This document shows, piece after piece, positions 1 to 5,419 of a stretch of DNA of 5,419 nt. Position 1 is the stretch's first letter, and every line of letters starts with the position of its first letter. This stretch comes from Bacteroidales bacterium (GTDB lineage Bacteria; Bacteroidota; Bacteroidia; Bacteroidales; UBA932). Both the position numbers and the translations under genes were made by a program. The stretch is taken from the NCBI GenBank assembly GCA_021443625.1, contig JABUTP010000075.1, positions 2,977-8,395 of the forward strand, in the 5' to 3' direction. A model generated the notes under the pieces. It saw nothing but the letters and a program-made list of their open reading frames with translations. It ran no database searches and was not told where the DNA came from.

Positions 1-1002
1 ACCATATCGGGCTACTGCCCTGAAGTGGGGGCGGAGATGTCCACCTGCTCGTTCAAGGAGACCGAAGCGTTCTCGGTATGTGCCCGCCTTCCCAAGAACA
101 ACAAGAAGATACTCATCATCCAATCTGCGGGGAACACCGCCAGGGCATTCGCAAAGGTATGCTCGGACAACCGGATTCCCGTGGTGATATGCATTCCCGA
201 AGACAACAAGATTGACATGTGGTTCACCCACAAGCTCAATTCGTGTGTCAAGGTGATAGCCGCCCCCAGCGGCAGCGACTACTACGATGCCATTGCATTG
301 GGTGAGAAACTGGCTCAGGACGACCGGTTTCTTCTCGAAGGCGGAGCCAAGAATGTGGCCCGCCGCGACGGTATGGGAACCACTCTGCTGAGTGCGGTGG
401 AGACAATAGGCCGCATTCCCGACGCATATTTCCAGGCAGTGGGCAGCGGCACGGGCGCCATCGCTGCCTGGGAAAACAATCTCCGCCTCATCGAAGACGG
501 CCGTTACGGAAACCACAAGATGAAAATCTTCGTGTCGCAGAACAGGCCCTACAACCTGATGTACGACTCGTGGAAGGCCGGTTCCCGCAACCTCGTGGAT
601 ATCACTCCCGAGGAGTCCAGACGGGCTTCGGAAGTCATCCTTGCCAAGGTTCTCTCCAACAGAAAACCCCCTTACAGCATTGCCGGCGGTCTGTATGACG
701 CACTTTCGGACAGCAACGGAGACGTCATATCGGTAAGTAATGACGATGTCATCACCTGGCTTATGCGCACCTTGAAATTCGAGGGATTCGACGTGCTGCC
801 CGCCGCGGCTGTGGCCATTGCAAGTCTTGCCCAGGCCGTTGAGAAGGGGCAGGTCAACAAGGATGACGTCATTATGGTGAACGTTACCGGAAGCGGCCTG
901 CTCAGGGCACGGAAGAAGACGATAATGAAAGAACCCGATATGGTCATCAGCCCCGAACTGCCCGCCGAGGAGATAATCAGGAAAGTTTCGACTTTGTTTT
1001 AG
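1..1002 (+). CDS. Cysteate synthase (PLP-dependent, threonine synthase-like), 5' end missing
   Basis: The reading frame is open from base 1 to a TAG at 1000-1002, giving 333 residues with no start; a GTG at 25 is internal, because the homologous sequence continues upstream of it. Family members I recall are about 430 residues, so roughly 100 N-terminal residues lie outside. Fold-type II PLP features are visible: a CSFKE motif whose Lys (bases 55-57) should form the PLP Schiff base, SAGNT (124-138) near the cofactor ring, the glycine loop GSGTG (442-456) for the PLP phosphate, and a C-terminal NVTGSG (near 880-897). FKE in place of the FKD of threonine synthase, plus the overall sequence, match the cysteate synthase family, which makes L-cysteate from O-phosphoserine and sulfite. 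In Methanosarcina this feeds coenzyme M synthesis; in Bacteroidota such as Alistipes cysteate is the head-group precursor of sulfonolipids. A cytoplasmic enzyme. Threonine synthase is the main alternative and less likely. Confidence 0.82.
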   Translation, partial: TISGYCPEVGAEMSTCSFKETEAFSVCARLPKNNKKILIIQSAGNTARAFAKVCSDNRIPVVICIPEDNKIDMWFTHKLNSCVKVIAAPSGSDYYDAIALGEKLAQDDRFLLEGGAKNVARRDGMGTTLLSAVETIGRIPDAYFQAVGSGTGAIAAWENNLRLIEDGRYGNHKMKIFVSQNRPYNLMYDSWKAGSRNLVDITPEESRRASEVILAKVLSNRKPPYSIAGGLYDALSDSNGDVISVSNDDVITWLMRTLKFEGFDVLPAAAVAIASLAQAVEKGQVNKDDVIMVNVTGSGLLRARKKTIMKEPDMVISPELPAEEIIRKVSTLF

Positions 1003-1029
1003 AGTCAATCCCAGATAGAGGCCGACTCT
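1001..1029. terminator. Weak dyad between convergent genes, possible terminator
   Basis: A 6-bp perfect inverted repeat, AGAGTC (1001-1006) and GACTCT (1024-1029), with a 17-base loop overlaps the stop codon of the cysteate synthase gene. It is the best hairpin in the 58-base gap between the two convergent genes. It has no T-tract on either side and the loop is long, so a role as a bidirectional terminator is only a guess. Confidence 0.2.
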
Positions 1030-1060
1030 CAAGGCATAATTCCATAGGCGTTGCCCGCCC

Positions 1061-1642
1061 TTATGAGGCGAGCAGCGCTTTATACATCACGAGGCATATC
1101 CACGCGTCGGTCGCGGCATAGAGTTTCTGGGCATTGGTGAGTTCGTGGTTCTCCCAATTGGAGCATTGCTGCGTCTTGGAGACCTTGCGGCCCAGGATAA
1201 TGGCTGCAAGTTTGCGTACGCTCTTGTCCTTGATGCCGTAGTTCTCCACAAATTTCTGCAAATCCATGAATCTGGCTGCCTTGAACTTGTTGAAGTGCTG
1301 CAGCCCGCGGATATCGTCATAGACGGCAGCGCCTATCTTGGTGATGGAATCGCTGGCCAGAATCGCCGACAAATCATCGGGAATGCCGGTTTTATGCAGG
1401 CGGAACAGATACGAACGGTGTTCGTTGGAAAGCTGGAGCAGAGCGGTGGAATGGCGGGGAACGTTGGGGTCAAAGATGGGTCTTGTCTCGGTGTCGAACC
1501 CTATCATCCGGCTCGATGCCAAATCCCGGATGGCGGCTTCGTAGGCCTCGTCCAGTTTGGTTATGGTGATAATCTCTCCGGGGAAGGAGATAAGTTCCAT
1601 TTCCTCTATTTCTTCCGGTGTGATGCTTTCCTTGTATTCCAT
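1061..1642 (-). CDS. Single-domain 3'-5' exonuclease, DEDDy family (RNase D / WRN exonuclease-like)
   Basis: A 193-residue protein made almost entirely of one DEDD-superfamily exonuclease domain. Exo I is FDTET at residues 49-53 (D50, E52 bind metal), Exo II is in KIGAAVYDDIRGL (D110 most likely), and Exo III is YAATD at 175-179 (Y175, D179), which places it in the DEDDy subgroup. W163 and the following LTNAQ lead into Exo III as in other RNase D/WRN-type domains. All four acidic residues are present, so it should be an active two-metal nuclease. It lacks the HRDC domains of true RNase D, so whether it acts on RNA or DNA cannot be told. The ATG at 1642 lies 13 bases after the stop of the upstream lipoprotein gene, and no clear Shine-Dalgarno is seen, as is common in Bacteroidota. 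Probably the last gene of the purM operon. Confidence 0.9.
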   Translation of the reverse strand: MEYKESITPEEIEEMELISFPGEIITITKLDEAYEAAIRDLASSRMIGFDTETRPIFDPNVPRHSTALLQLSNEHRSYLFRLHKTGIPDDLSAILASDSITKIGAAVYDDIRGLQHFNKFKAARFMDLQKFVENYGIKDKSVRKLAAIILGRKVSKTQQCSNWENHELTNAQKLYAATDAWICLVMYKALLAS

Positions 1643-1655
1643 TTCAATATGCTTC

Positions 1656-2732
1656 TTAGAAGGTGGGCAGGTCGGTATAGTGCCTGATGTCCTGCGGAGT
1701 TATGCGCAATGCCAGGTTGCTGCCCGAGCGCAGAACCCTGTAACACTCCATAGCCGCGTATTCGGTGGGATCTATGAACAGCACTTCCTCGGATATCACG
1801 TTCCGGTAGGGGTAAGTCCCGCCAATCCGTTTGGAACGGTAGTTCCGGATGATGTCGTTGTACAGGGCCATCAGTTCCGGAGTGAGGACATTTTCCACAA
1901 TCACCGCGCTGATGGGGGTGGAACTGCCGCTGTGGTAGTGCTGCTCAATCATCTGGGAAAAGGCTTCGTCCAGCATATACAATCCGATGGAGTCCTCGCA
2001 GTTGAGGTCGCGGGTCACCATCGGGATGACATTGCGGTAGCCGCGGGCGGCGGCAACGTCGCGCAGCATCTGCTGGTAAGCCCCTTTGGAGATGGTGGCG
2101 CCGTCTGCCAGAAGTCCCACCGCAAAATACGTTATTCCGCGACTTTCCATGGCATCCAGCAACCCTTTGATTCCCTCCTCCACAACACTCACCATTTTGA
2201 CTCCCGTACCGCTTGCATCAAGCATCTGGCGGATGTCGTTTATGCCGGTGCCGTAGGTGAGATTGCCCGAAGCAATGACGATCTTGGCCCTCTCTTTCTC
2301 CCCCTGGGCGCATTTGTCCCCCATCAGAAACAGGGTGTTCTTGATGGCCGCATCGCGGATATTGACCTCTCCGGTGGAGTTGCGGGTGGAGTCGGCGTTG
2401 CTTAGCGCCGTGTAATATATGAAATGTTCCCCCGCAAAGTCGGGAATGAGATCGGGATTCTCGCTGCTGGTGATGTTGTCGAATCTGTCAAGCTGGGTAA
2501 TCCGCTCCAGGGCCGCCATTCCCCCGAGGTTGAGGTCGAAGATGCCTATGGGCAGTTCGGCGATGTTCGAAGGATAGTTGGCAAACCCGCCGTAATAGCC
2601 GGATGTGGTGTCGTAGAGAGCGGTCTTCACCAGACCGTACATCTCTCCCGTCTCCACTGTGCGGGGACGGCAGCACACCAGAGAGGTCAGCGCGACTGCG
2701 GCGGCTATGATGCGGGTAAGATGGGAGTTCAT
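1656..2732 (-). CDS. Predicted lipoprotein with glutamate racemase (MurI)-like fold, catalytic cysteines apparently lost
   Basis: A 358-residue protein. Residues 1-21 look like a lipoprotein signal: R7, a hydrophobic run at 8-19, then C20/C21 with a loose lipobox (SLVC), so export and lipid anchoring are likely. The mature part resembles Asp/Glu racemases by eye: PIGIFDLNLGG (61-71) matches the MurI N-terminal PIGVFDSGxGG signature, EHFIYY (102-107) its following strand, KIVIASGNLT (150-159) its ACNT strand, SKGAYQ (215-220) its SGAYQ element, AVIVENVLT (276-284) its LGCTH strand, and FIDP (319-322) its late IDPAE segment. The Asp corresponding to the MurI acid (D66) is kept, but the ACNT and GCTH cysteines are replaced and the neighbouring Ser is Leu67. 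This suggests a non-catalytic, exported relative. MurI itself is cytoplasmic and about 265 residues. The ATG overlaps the purM stop by one base (TAATG), indicating translational coupling. Other possibility: an unrelated alternating alpha/beta binding protein. Confidence 0.6.
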   Translation of the reverse strand: MNSHLTRIIAAAVALTSLVCCRPRTVETGEMYGLVKTALYDTTSGYYGGFANYPSNIAELPIGIFDLNLGGMAALERITQLDRFDNITSSENPDLIPDFAGEHFIYYTALSNADSTRNSTGEVNIRDAAIKNTLFLMGDKCAQGEKERAKIVIASGNLTYGTGINDIRQMLDASGTGVKMVSVVEEGIKGLLDAMESRGITYFAVGLLADGATISKGAYQQMLRDVAAARGYRNVIPMVTRDLNCEDSIGLYMLDEAFSQMIEQHYHSGSSTPISAVIVENVLTPELMALYNDIIRNYRSKRIGGTYPYRNVISEEVLFIDPTEYAAMECYRVLRSGSNLALRITPQDIRHYTDLPTF

Positions 2733-3913
2733 TATTTGGTATAACTGAAAGTGCCGTAGGGGGATGTCAGAAGAACTTCGGAGCGCTCCGCGTTTTCCAC
2801 CCGTCCGATTATACGGGCTTCCACGCCGAAGCTGTTGCTGATGGCCATCAGCTCCGATGCCGCTGATTCGGGAACATAAAGTTCCATACGGTGTCCCATA
2901 TTGAACACTTTGTACATTTCGTTCCAGGGGGTACCCGACTCCTGCTGGATGGTCCTGAACAGCGGGGGCACGTCAAAGAGGTTGTCCTTGACAATCCTCT
3001 TGCCCTCCACAAAATTGAGAACTTTTGTCTGGGCGCCTCCGGAGCAATGGATCATTCCGTGAATGGATGAGCGGTGGTTCTTCAGCATTGCCTTTATGAC
3101 GGGGGCGTAGGTGCGGGTGGGGGAAAGGACCAGTTTGCCGTAGGTCAGACCGCTCTCCGGCTCTATCTCGGTAAGACTCCTGCCACCGCAGTAGATTACA
3201 TCGTCCGAAAGGTCATTGTCGTAACTTTCGGGATATTTCGCAGCCAGAGCCTTGCAGAAGACGTCGTGGCGGGCGGAGGTCAGACCATTGCTTCCCATAC
3301 CTCCGTTATATTCATTCTCATAGGCGGCTTTGCCGAATGATGACAGACCCACAATGACGTCACCCCCGCAGATGCGGCTGTTGTCTATGACGTCGCTGCG
3401 GCGGATGCGGGCACATACGGTGCTGTCAACGATGACCGTGCGGACCAGATCCCCGACATCGGCGGTTTCGCCGCCGGTAAGGGTTATGTCAATGTCGAAC
3501 TTCCGCATGGTCTCCACAAACTCCATTGACCCCTCGATAATGGCGGCAATGACCTCCCCGGGCACCTTGCCCTTGTTGCGTCCGATGGTGGAAGACAACA
3601 TTATGCCGTCGGTAATGCCCACGCAGAGAAGGTCGTCGGTGTTCATCACAATGGCATCCTGTGAAATCCCTTTCCATACGCTCATGTCGCCAGTTTCCTT
3701 CCAATACATATAGGCGAGCGAACTTTTGGTGCCGGCTCCGTCGGCGTGCATTACGAGGCAGTGCTCCTCATCGTTGGAGAGAGTGTCGGGGACAATTTTG
3801 CAGAATGCGTTGGGGAACAATCCCTTGTCCATTTTTGAAATGGCCTTGTGAACTTCTTCCTTGGAAGAGGACACTCCGCGTGCGGCGTATCTGGCCGCTT
3901 CTCTTTGATCCAT
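2732..3913 (-). CDS. purM: Phosphoribosylformylglycinamidine cyclo-ligase (AIR synthetase)
   Basis: Catalyses ATP-dependent closure of formylglycinamidine ribonucleotide to aminoimidazole ribonucleotide in de novo purine synthesis, in the cytoplasm. It is 393 residues, longer than the roughly 345 of E. coli PurM but in line with Bacteroidota forms. Family motifs occur in order: DGAGTK at 58-63 (DGVGTK elsewhere), MNTDDLL at 90-96, LTGGETADVGD at 145-155, GLSSFG at 189-194 with GSNG at 207-210, SPTRTY at 264-269, HCSGG at 289-293 (HLTGGG in E. coli) and YKVFNMG at 334-340. This order covers both the N-terminal and C-terminal AIRS domains. The ATG at 3913 is the only credible start because an in-frame TAA lies 12 to 10 bases upstream. 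It has a predicted promoter over the dtd 3' end and a palindrome in its leader; its stop overlaps the next start. No other pur gene is in the window. Confidence 0.95.
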   Translation of the reverse strand: MDQREAARYAARGVSSSKEEVHKAISKMDKGLFPNAFCKIVPDTLSNDEEHCLVMHADGAGTKSSLAYMYWKETGDMSVWKGISQDAIVMNTDDLLCVGITDGIMLSSTIGRNKGKVPGEVIAAIIEGSMEFVETMRKFDIDITLTGGETADVGDLVRTVIVDSTVCARIRRSDVIDNSRICGGDVIVGLSSFGKAAYENEYNGGMGSNGLTSARHDVFCKALAAKYPESYDNDLSDDVIYCGGRSLTEIEPESGLTYGKLVLSPTRTYAPVIKAMLKNHRSSIHGMIHCSGGAQTKVLNFVEGKRIVKDNLFDVPPLFRTIQQESGTPWNEMYKVFNMGHRMELYVPESAASELMAISNSFGVEARIIGRVENAERSEVLLTSPYGTFSYTK

Positions 3914-3948
3914 TGTATGTCTTTATAAATTAGATTACTATGCTCTTT

Positions 3949-3964
3949 GCGCGAGCGCTTGCGC
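3949..3964. promoter_or_regulatory. GC-rich palindrome in purM leader, candidate LacI/PurR-type operator
   Basis: Read on the purM strand this is GCGCAAGCGCTCGCGC, a 16-bp dyad with 14 of 16 positions symmetric around a central CpG. It matches the E. coli PurR palindrome ACGCAAACGTTTGCGT at 11 of 16 positions, including the CGCAA half and central CG. It stands out in an otherwise AT-rich 73-base gap and would fall just downstream of the predicted purM transcription start, where a bound repressor would block initiation. Binding by any regulator is inference. It could instead be a short RNA hairpin. Confidence 0.4.
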
Positions 3965-3977
3965 CCGAATTATCCCA

Positions 3978-4009
3978 CAAAGATAGTCATATTTTGTTTT
4001 TTGTGTCAA
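3978..4009 (-). promoter_or_regulatory. Predicted Bacteroidota-type promoter for purM
   Basis: On the minus strand, TTG at 4009-4007 (within ATTGACAC) is followed after 21 bases by TATCTTTG at 3985-3978, a full match to the Bacteroidota -7 consensus TAnnTTTG. Transcription would start near 3971, giving a leader of about 58 bases before the purM ATG. The promoter overlaps the last codons and stop of dtd, so purM need not depend on dtd transcription. Confidence 0.55.
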
Positions 4010-4439
4010 TTATAATGGTGACGGGACCATCATTAACCAGACTGACCTTCATGTCGGCACCGAATCTGCCGCATTCCACCTCGCGGCCCAAATCTGCCGA
4101 AACCATACTCTTGAACTTTTCGTAAAGCGGCTCGGCAATCTCGCCGGGGGCGGAGAGGATGTAGGAGGGGCGGTTCCCCTTCTTGGTGGAGGCCATCAGA
4201 GTGAACTGGCTCACAATGAGAATTTCGCCTCCAATGTCCTTTACGGAGAGGTTCATCACTCCGTCTGCGTCGTCAAATATCCTGAGGCCCGTGAGCTTGC
4301 GGCACATCCACTCCAGGTCATCGTCAGTGTCGGCACATTCGAACCCGGCCAGCACCAGCAATCCTTTGGAGATGTTGCCCACAACCGACCCGTCGATGGA
4401 AACGGAGGCTCCGGTAACACGTTGAATAACAACCTTCAT
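3987..4439 (-). CDS. dtd: D-aminoacyl-tRNA deacylase (DTD)
   Basis: A cytoplasmic proofreading enzyme that hydrolyses D-amino acids, and glycine mischarged on tRNA(Ala), from tRNA. The 150-residue length is normal for the family. It begins with the typical MKVVIQRV start, has GKGLLVL-like SKGLLVL (24-30), then SQFTLMA (77-83) followed by KKGNRP (86-91), and NDGPVT (136-141), whose Gly-Pro pair is the cross-subunit cis motif that excludes L-aminoacyl substrates. The frame stays open for another 196 codons upstream to 5027, but that part overlaps the + strand gene and lacks protein-like character. The ATG at 4439 is chosen because it gives the canonical N-terminus and has a promoter just upstream. 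dtd ends 73 bases before purM on the same strand; both genes appear to have separate promoters. Confidence 0.96.
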   Translation of the reverse strand: MKVVIQRVTGASVSIDGSVVGNISKGLLVLAGFECADTDDDLEWMCRKLTGLRIFDDADGVMNLSVKDIGGEILIVSQFTLMASTKKGNRPSYILSAPGEIAEPLYEKFKSMVSADLGREVECGRFGADMKVSLVNDGPVTIIIDTKNKI

Positions 4440-4445
4440 AACTGA

Positions 4446-4476
4446 TTGCAAAAAAATCGAAAAAATCGTAACTTTG
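4446..4476 (+). promoter_or_regulatory. Predicted Bacteroidota-type promoter for the 149-residue protein gene
   Basis: TTG at 4446-4448, a 20-base spacer, then TAACTTTG at 4469-4476, a full match to TAnnTTTG. Transcription would begin near 4483, giving a leader of about 59 bases to the ATG at 4542. The spacer is made of a tandem A-tract repeat. It shares its DNA with the opposing dtd promoter. Confidence 0.6.
4451..4468 (+). repeat. Tandem 9-bp A-tract repeat in promoter spacer
   Basis: Two perfect copies of AAAAAATCG (4451-4459 and 4460-4468) lie end to end and fill most of the spacer between the -33 and -7 elements of the + promoter. They also fall in the dtd leader just before its ATG. 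A-tracts spaced close to one helical turn may bend the DNA; a partial copy, AAATCG, recurs at 4502-4507. Confidence 0.7.
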
Positions 4477-4479
4477 ACA

Positions 4480-4513
4480 CAAATATAAGAAGCTCTTTTT
4501 GAAATCGTCCAAA
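4480..4513 (-). promoter_or_regulatory. Predicted Bacteroidota-type promoter for dtd
   Basis: On the minus strand, TTTG at 4513-4510 is followed after 22 bases by TATATTTG at 4487-4480, matching TAnnTTTG. The spacing is slightly long. The transcript would start near 4473, about 34 bases before the dtd ATG. The -7 element is only three bases from the -7 element of the opposing + promoter. Confidence 0.5.
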
Positions 4514-4525
4514 AAACAGCTTCTT
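4487..4525. repeat. Interrupted inverted repeat (hairpin) at the start of the + transcript
   Basis: AAGAAGCT (4487-4494) pairs with AGCTTCTT (4518-4525), and inside it TTTTTG (4496-4501) pairs with CAAAAA (4510-4515). That makes 14 perfect pairs broken by a 1x2 interior loop (C4495 opposite A4516-C4517), closed by an 8-base loop. It starts about four bases after the predicted + transcription start and ends 16 bases before the ATG at 4542. It also spans the -33 and the edge of the -7 of the dtd promoter. It could be a 5' RNA hairpin or a DNA operator; there is no T-tract after it, so it is unlikely to be a terminator. Confidence 0.65.
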
Positions 4526-4541
4526 CAGAAAACAGGGATTT

Positions 4542-4991
4542 ATGATTAATGCGATGGAAGGTCAGGATCCGGAGGCGTACTACAAGGAACGCTATGGGTT
4601 TTGTATAGGAGAATGCGGTCCGCTGATGAGGGAAACCCTCGAATCGTTGTTCTACAGAGGGGTAAGAATGTCGCCCGAAAGATTTCTGGACAAGCTTGGC
4701 CAGTATGGCGTGCCTTTCCGAAAATGTTCGATGAGCAAGGTGCGCTACAATTCCCTTGAAAGACGGGTTGCCGCAGAACCCGCCTTGAATTCGCCGGAGG
4801 GCGTATATTTGTGGTATGCCACTATGCCCGGGATGTTTTCCGCAGAAGAAATGGATTTTATGGCCGATAACGCCCCGGACCGCTTCGGACGCCGTTACCC
4901 GTCGCTGATGAAGGCTCTCGTGGCATCCCGAAGAGGCAACTTCAACCCCCGGTTTGTGGTGACGGAATTTGTCACTGACACTGAAAGCTGA
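4542..4991 (+). CDS. Hypothetical protein, 149 residues
   Basis: I do not recognise a family. The protein is soluble and mixed-charge, with no signal peptide or membrane segment. An aromatic, Cys-containing N-terminal stretch (AYYKERYGFCIGEC at 12-25, with C21 and C25) precedes a helical-looking part (MRETLESLFYRGVRMSPERFLDKL), a basic patch around 59-75 with C62, and a C-terminal segment rich in Met, Phe and Arg. Three spread cysteines do not make a clear metal site. The ATG at 4542 is favoured because it follows a well-matched promoter and leader; another in-frame ATG lies at 4554. It seems a true gene: the opposite-strand frame over it has no recognisable domain, and it is followed after 19 bases by the protease gene, with which it is probably co-transcribed. 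Confidence 0.75.
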   Translation: MINAMEGQDPEAYYKERYGFCIGECGPLMRETLESLFYRGVRMSPERFLDKLGQYGVPFRKCSMSKVRYNSLERRVAAEPALNSPEGVYLWYATMPGMFSAEEMDFMADNAPDRFGRRYPSLMKALVASRRGNFNPRFVVTEFVTDTES

Positions 4992-5010
4992 TTTTTTTGT
5001 GAAAGATAAA

Positions 5011-5419
5011 ATGAAAACCGATACCAAACGACTCGTCTTTTTTCTGGCTGTTGTTTTCGCCCTGACGTTTGCCTATGAATTTTCCGTGGTGGTGCCTATG
5101 GCCCGGAGTTGCGGCTACGGCTCCTCGCCCACACTGATGGCCCTAGTGGCACTGTGTATGTTTTTCCCCTCAATTGCAGTGGTCATCACCAGACTGGTTA
5201 CCCGGGAGGGGTTCAAGGATGCCAAAATCCGTCCCCATTTCAAGGAAAACAAGAAGACTTATCTTGTAGCCTGGTTTGCCTTTCCGGTCATTACAGCGGT
5301 GGGGGCAGTCGCCTATTTCCTGCTGTTCCCCGACAGGTTTGACCCCAATTCGGGTTATATTCTGCAGCAAAGTGCCGCGGCTGGGACTCCGGTGCCTGAA
5401 AACCTTAGGATGTTTATGT
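5011..5419 (+). CDS. CPBP-family intramembrane metalloprotease (CAAX/Abi type), 3' end missing
   Basis: The frame runs from the ATG at 5011 to the window end without a stop, giving 136 residues. Three membrane segments are visible, at about 8-30, 41-63 and 84-106. The loop between the second and third (TRLVTREGFKD, then KIRPHFKENKKTYLVAWF) and the segment ending FLLFPDRFDP match the N-terminal half of Bacteroidota CPBP proteases as I know them. The catalytic EExxxR and HxxxN-type motifs lie in the second half, outside the window, so activity cannot be judged. A GTG at 4999 is an alternative start four codons earlier; ATG is preferred, with a purine-rich GAAAG seven to eleven bases before it. 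Members act in prenyl-protein processing, bacteriocin self-immunity or unknown roles; none can be assigned here. Likely in an operon with the preceding 149-residue gene. Confidence 0.8.
   Translation, partial: MKTDTKRLVFFLAVVFALTFAYEFSVVVPMARSCGYGSSPTLMALVALCMFFPSIAVVITRLVTREGFKDAKIRPHFKENKKTYLVAWFAFPVITAVGAVAYFLLFPDRFDPNSGYILQQSAAAGTPVPENLRMFM

Noticed and set aside
1051..1065. A GGCG/CGCC mini-hairpin after the exonuclease stop as a terminator
   Set aside because: Only four pairs and no T-tract; too weak to support.
1145..1687. A 180-codon open frame on the + strand
   Set aside because: It mirrors the exonuclease gene, whose DEDDy motifs are all intact on the minus strand.
1557..2405. A 282-codon open frame on the + strand
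   Set aside because: It is antisense to the lipoprotein and exonuclease genes, has low-complexity Val/Gly/His-rich content and no motif; it arises from GC-rich third positions on the other strand.
3330..3713. A 127-codon open frame on the + strand
   Set aside because: It is antisense to the clearly identified purM coding sequence and is rich in Met/Ser/Thr/Arg with no domain.
4440..5027. A 196-codon N-terminal extension of dtd on the minus strand
   Set aside because: It runs antisense to the 149-residue gene, shows no recognisable domain, and the normal DTD N-terminus begins at 4439 with a promoter just upstream.
5109..5342. A 77-codon open frame on the + strand
   Set aside because: It is out of frame with the CPBP protease gene, whose membrane segments and family-like loops are clear in the other frame.

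Overview
The window looks like chromosomal DNA from a Bacteroidota species, most likely order Bacteroidales and perhaps Alistipes/Rikenellaceae-like. Three things point that way: the long Bacteroidota form of PurM, -33/-7 promoters of the TTG...TAnnTTTG type, and a cysteate synthase, which in this phylum is known from sulfonolipid producers. The taxon is inferred from protein character and promoter style, not from a database search. No mobile element, CRISPR array or RNA gene is visible. No stretch longer than about 100 bases lacks a gene.

Left end (1-1002, + strand): the 3' three quarters of a PLP-dependent cysteate synthase gene. It is convergent with a minus-strand group and separated from it by 58 bases. 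The minus-strand group reads right to left: dtd (D-aminoacyl-tRNA deacylase), purM (purine biosynthesis), a lipoprotein that resembles glutamate racemase but seems to lack both catalytic cysteines, and a single-domain DEDDy 3'-5' exonuclease. purM and the lipoprotein gene overlap by one base, and the lipoprotein and exonuclease genes are 13 bases apart, so these three probably form one operon. purM appears to have its own promoter over the 3' end of dtd. Its leader holds a GC-rich 16-bp palindrome that resembles LacI/PurR-type operators.

Right end (4440-5419): a compact divergent control region separates dtd (-) from a + strand pair. The two predicted promoters occupy the same roughly 70 bp, and a 14-pair interrupted inverted repeat sits where the + transcript should begin. 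The + strand pair is an unrecognised 149-residue protein followed after 19 bases by the start of a CPBP-family (CAAX/Abi) membrane protease gene cut by the window end.

Most of the genes are housekeeping. The parts worth a second look are the racemase-like lipoprotein, the PurR-like palindrome in the purM leader, the overlapping divergent promoters with the hairpin, and the cysteate synthase as a hint of sulfonolipid synthesis.
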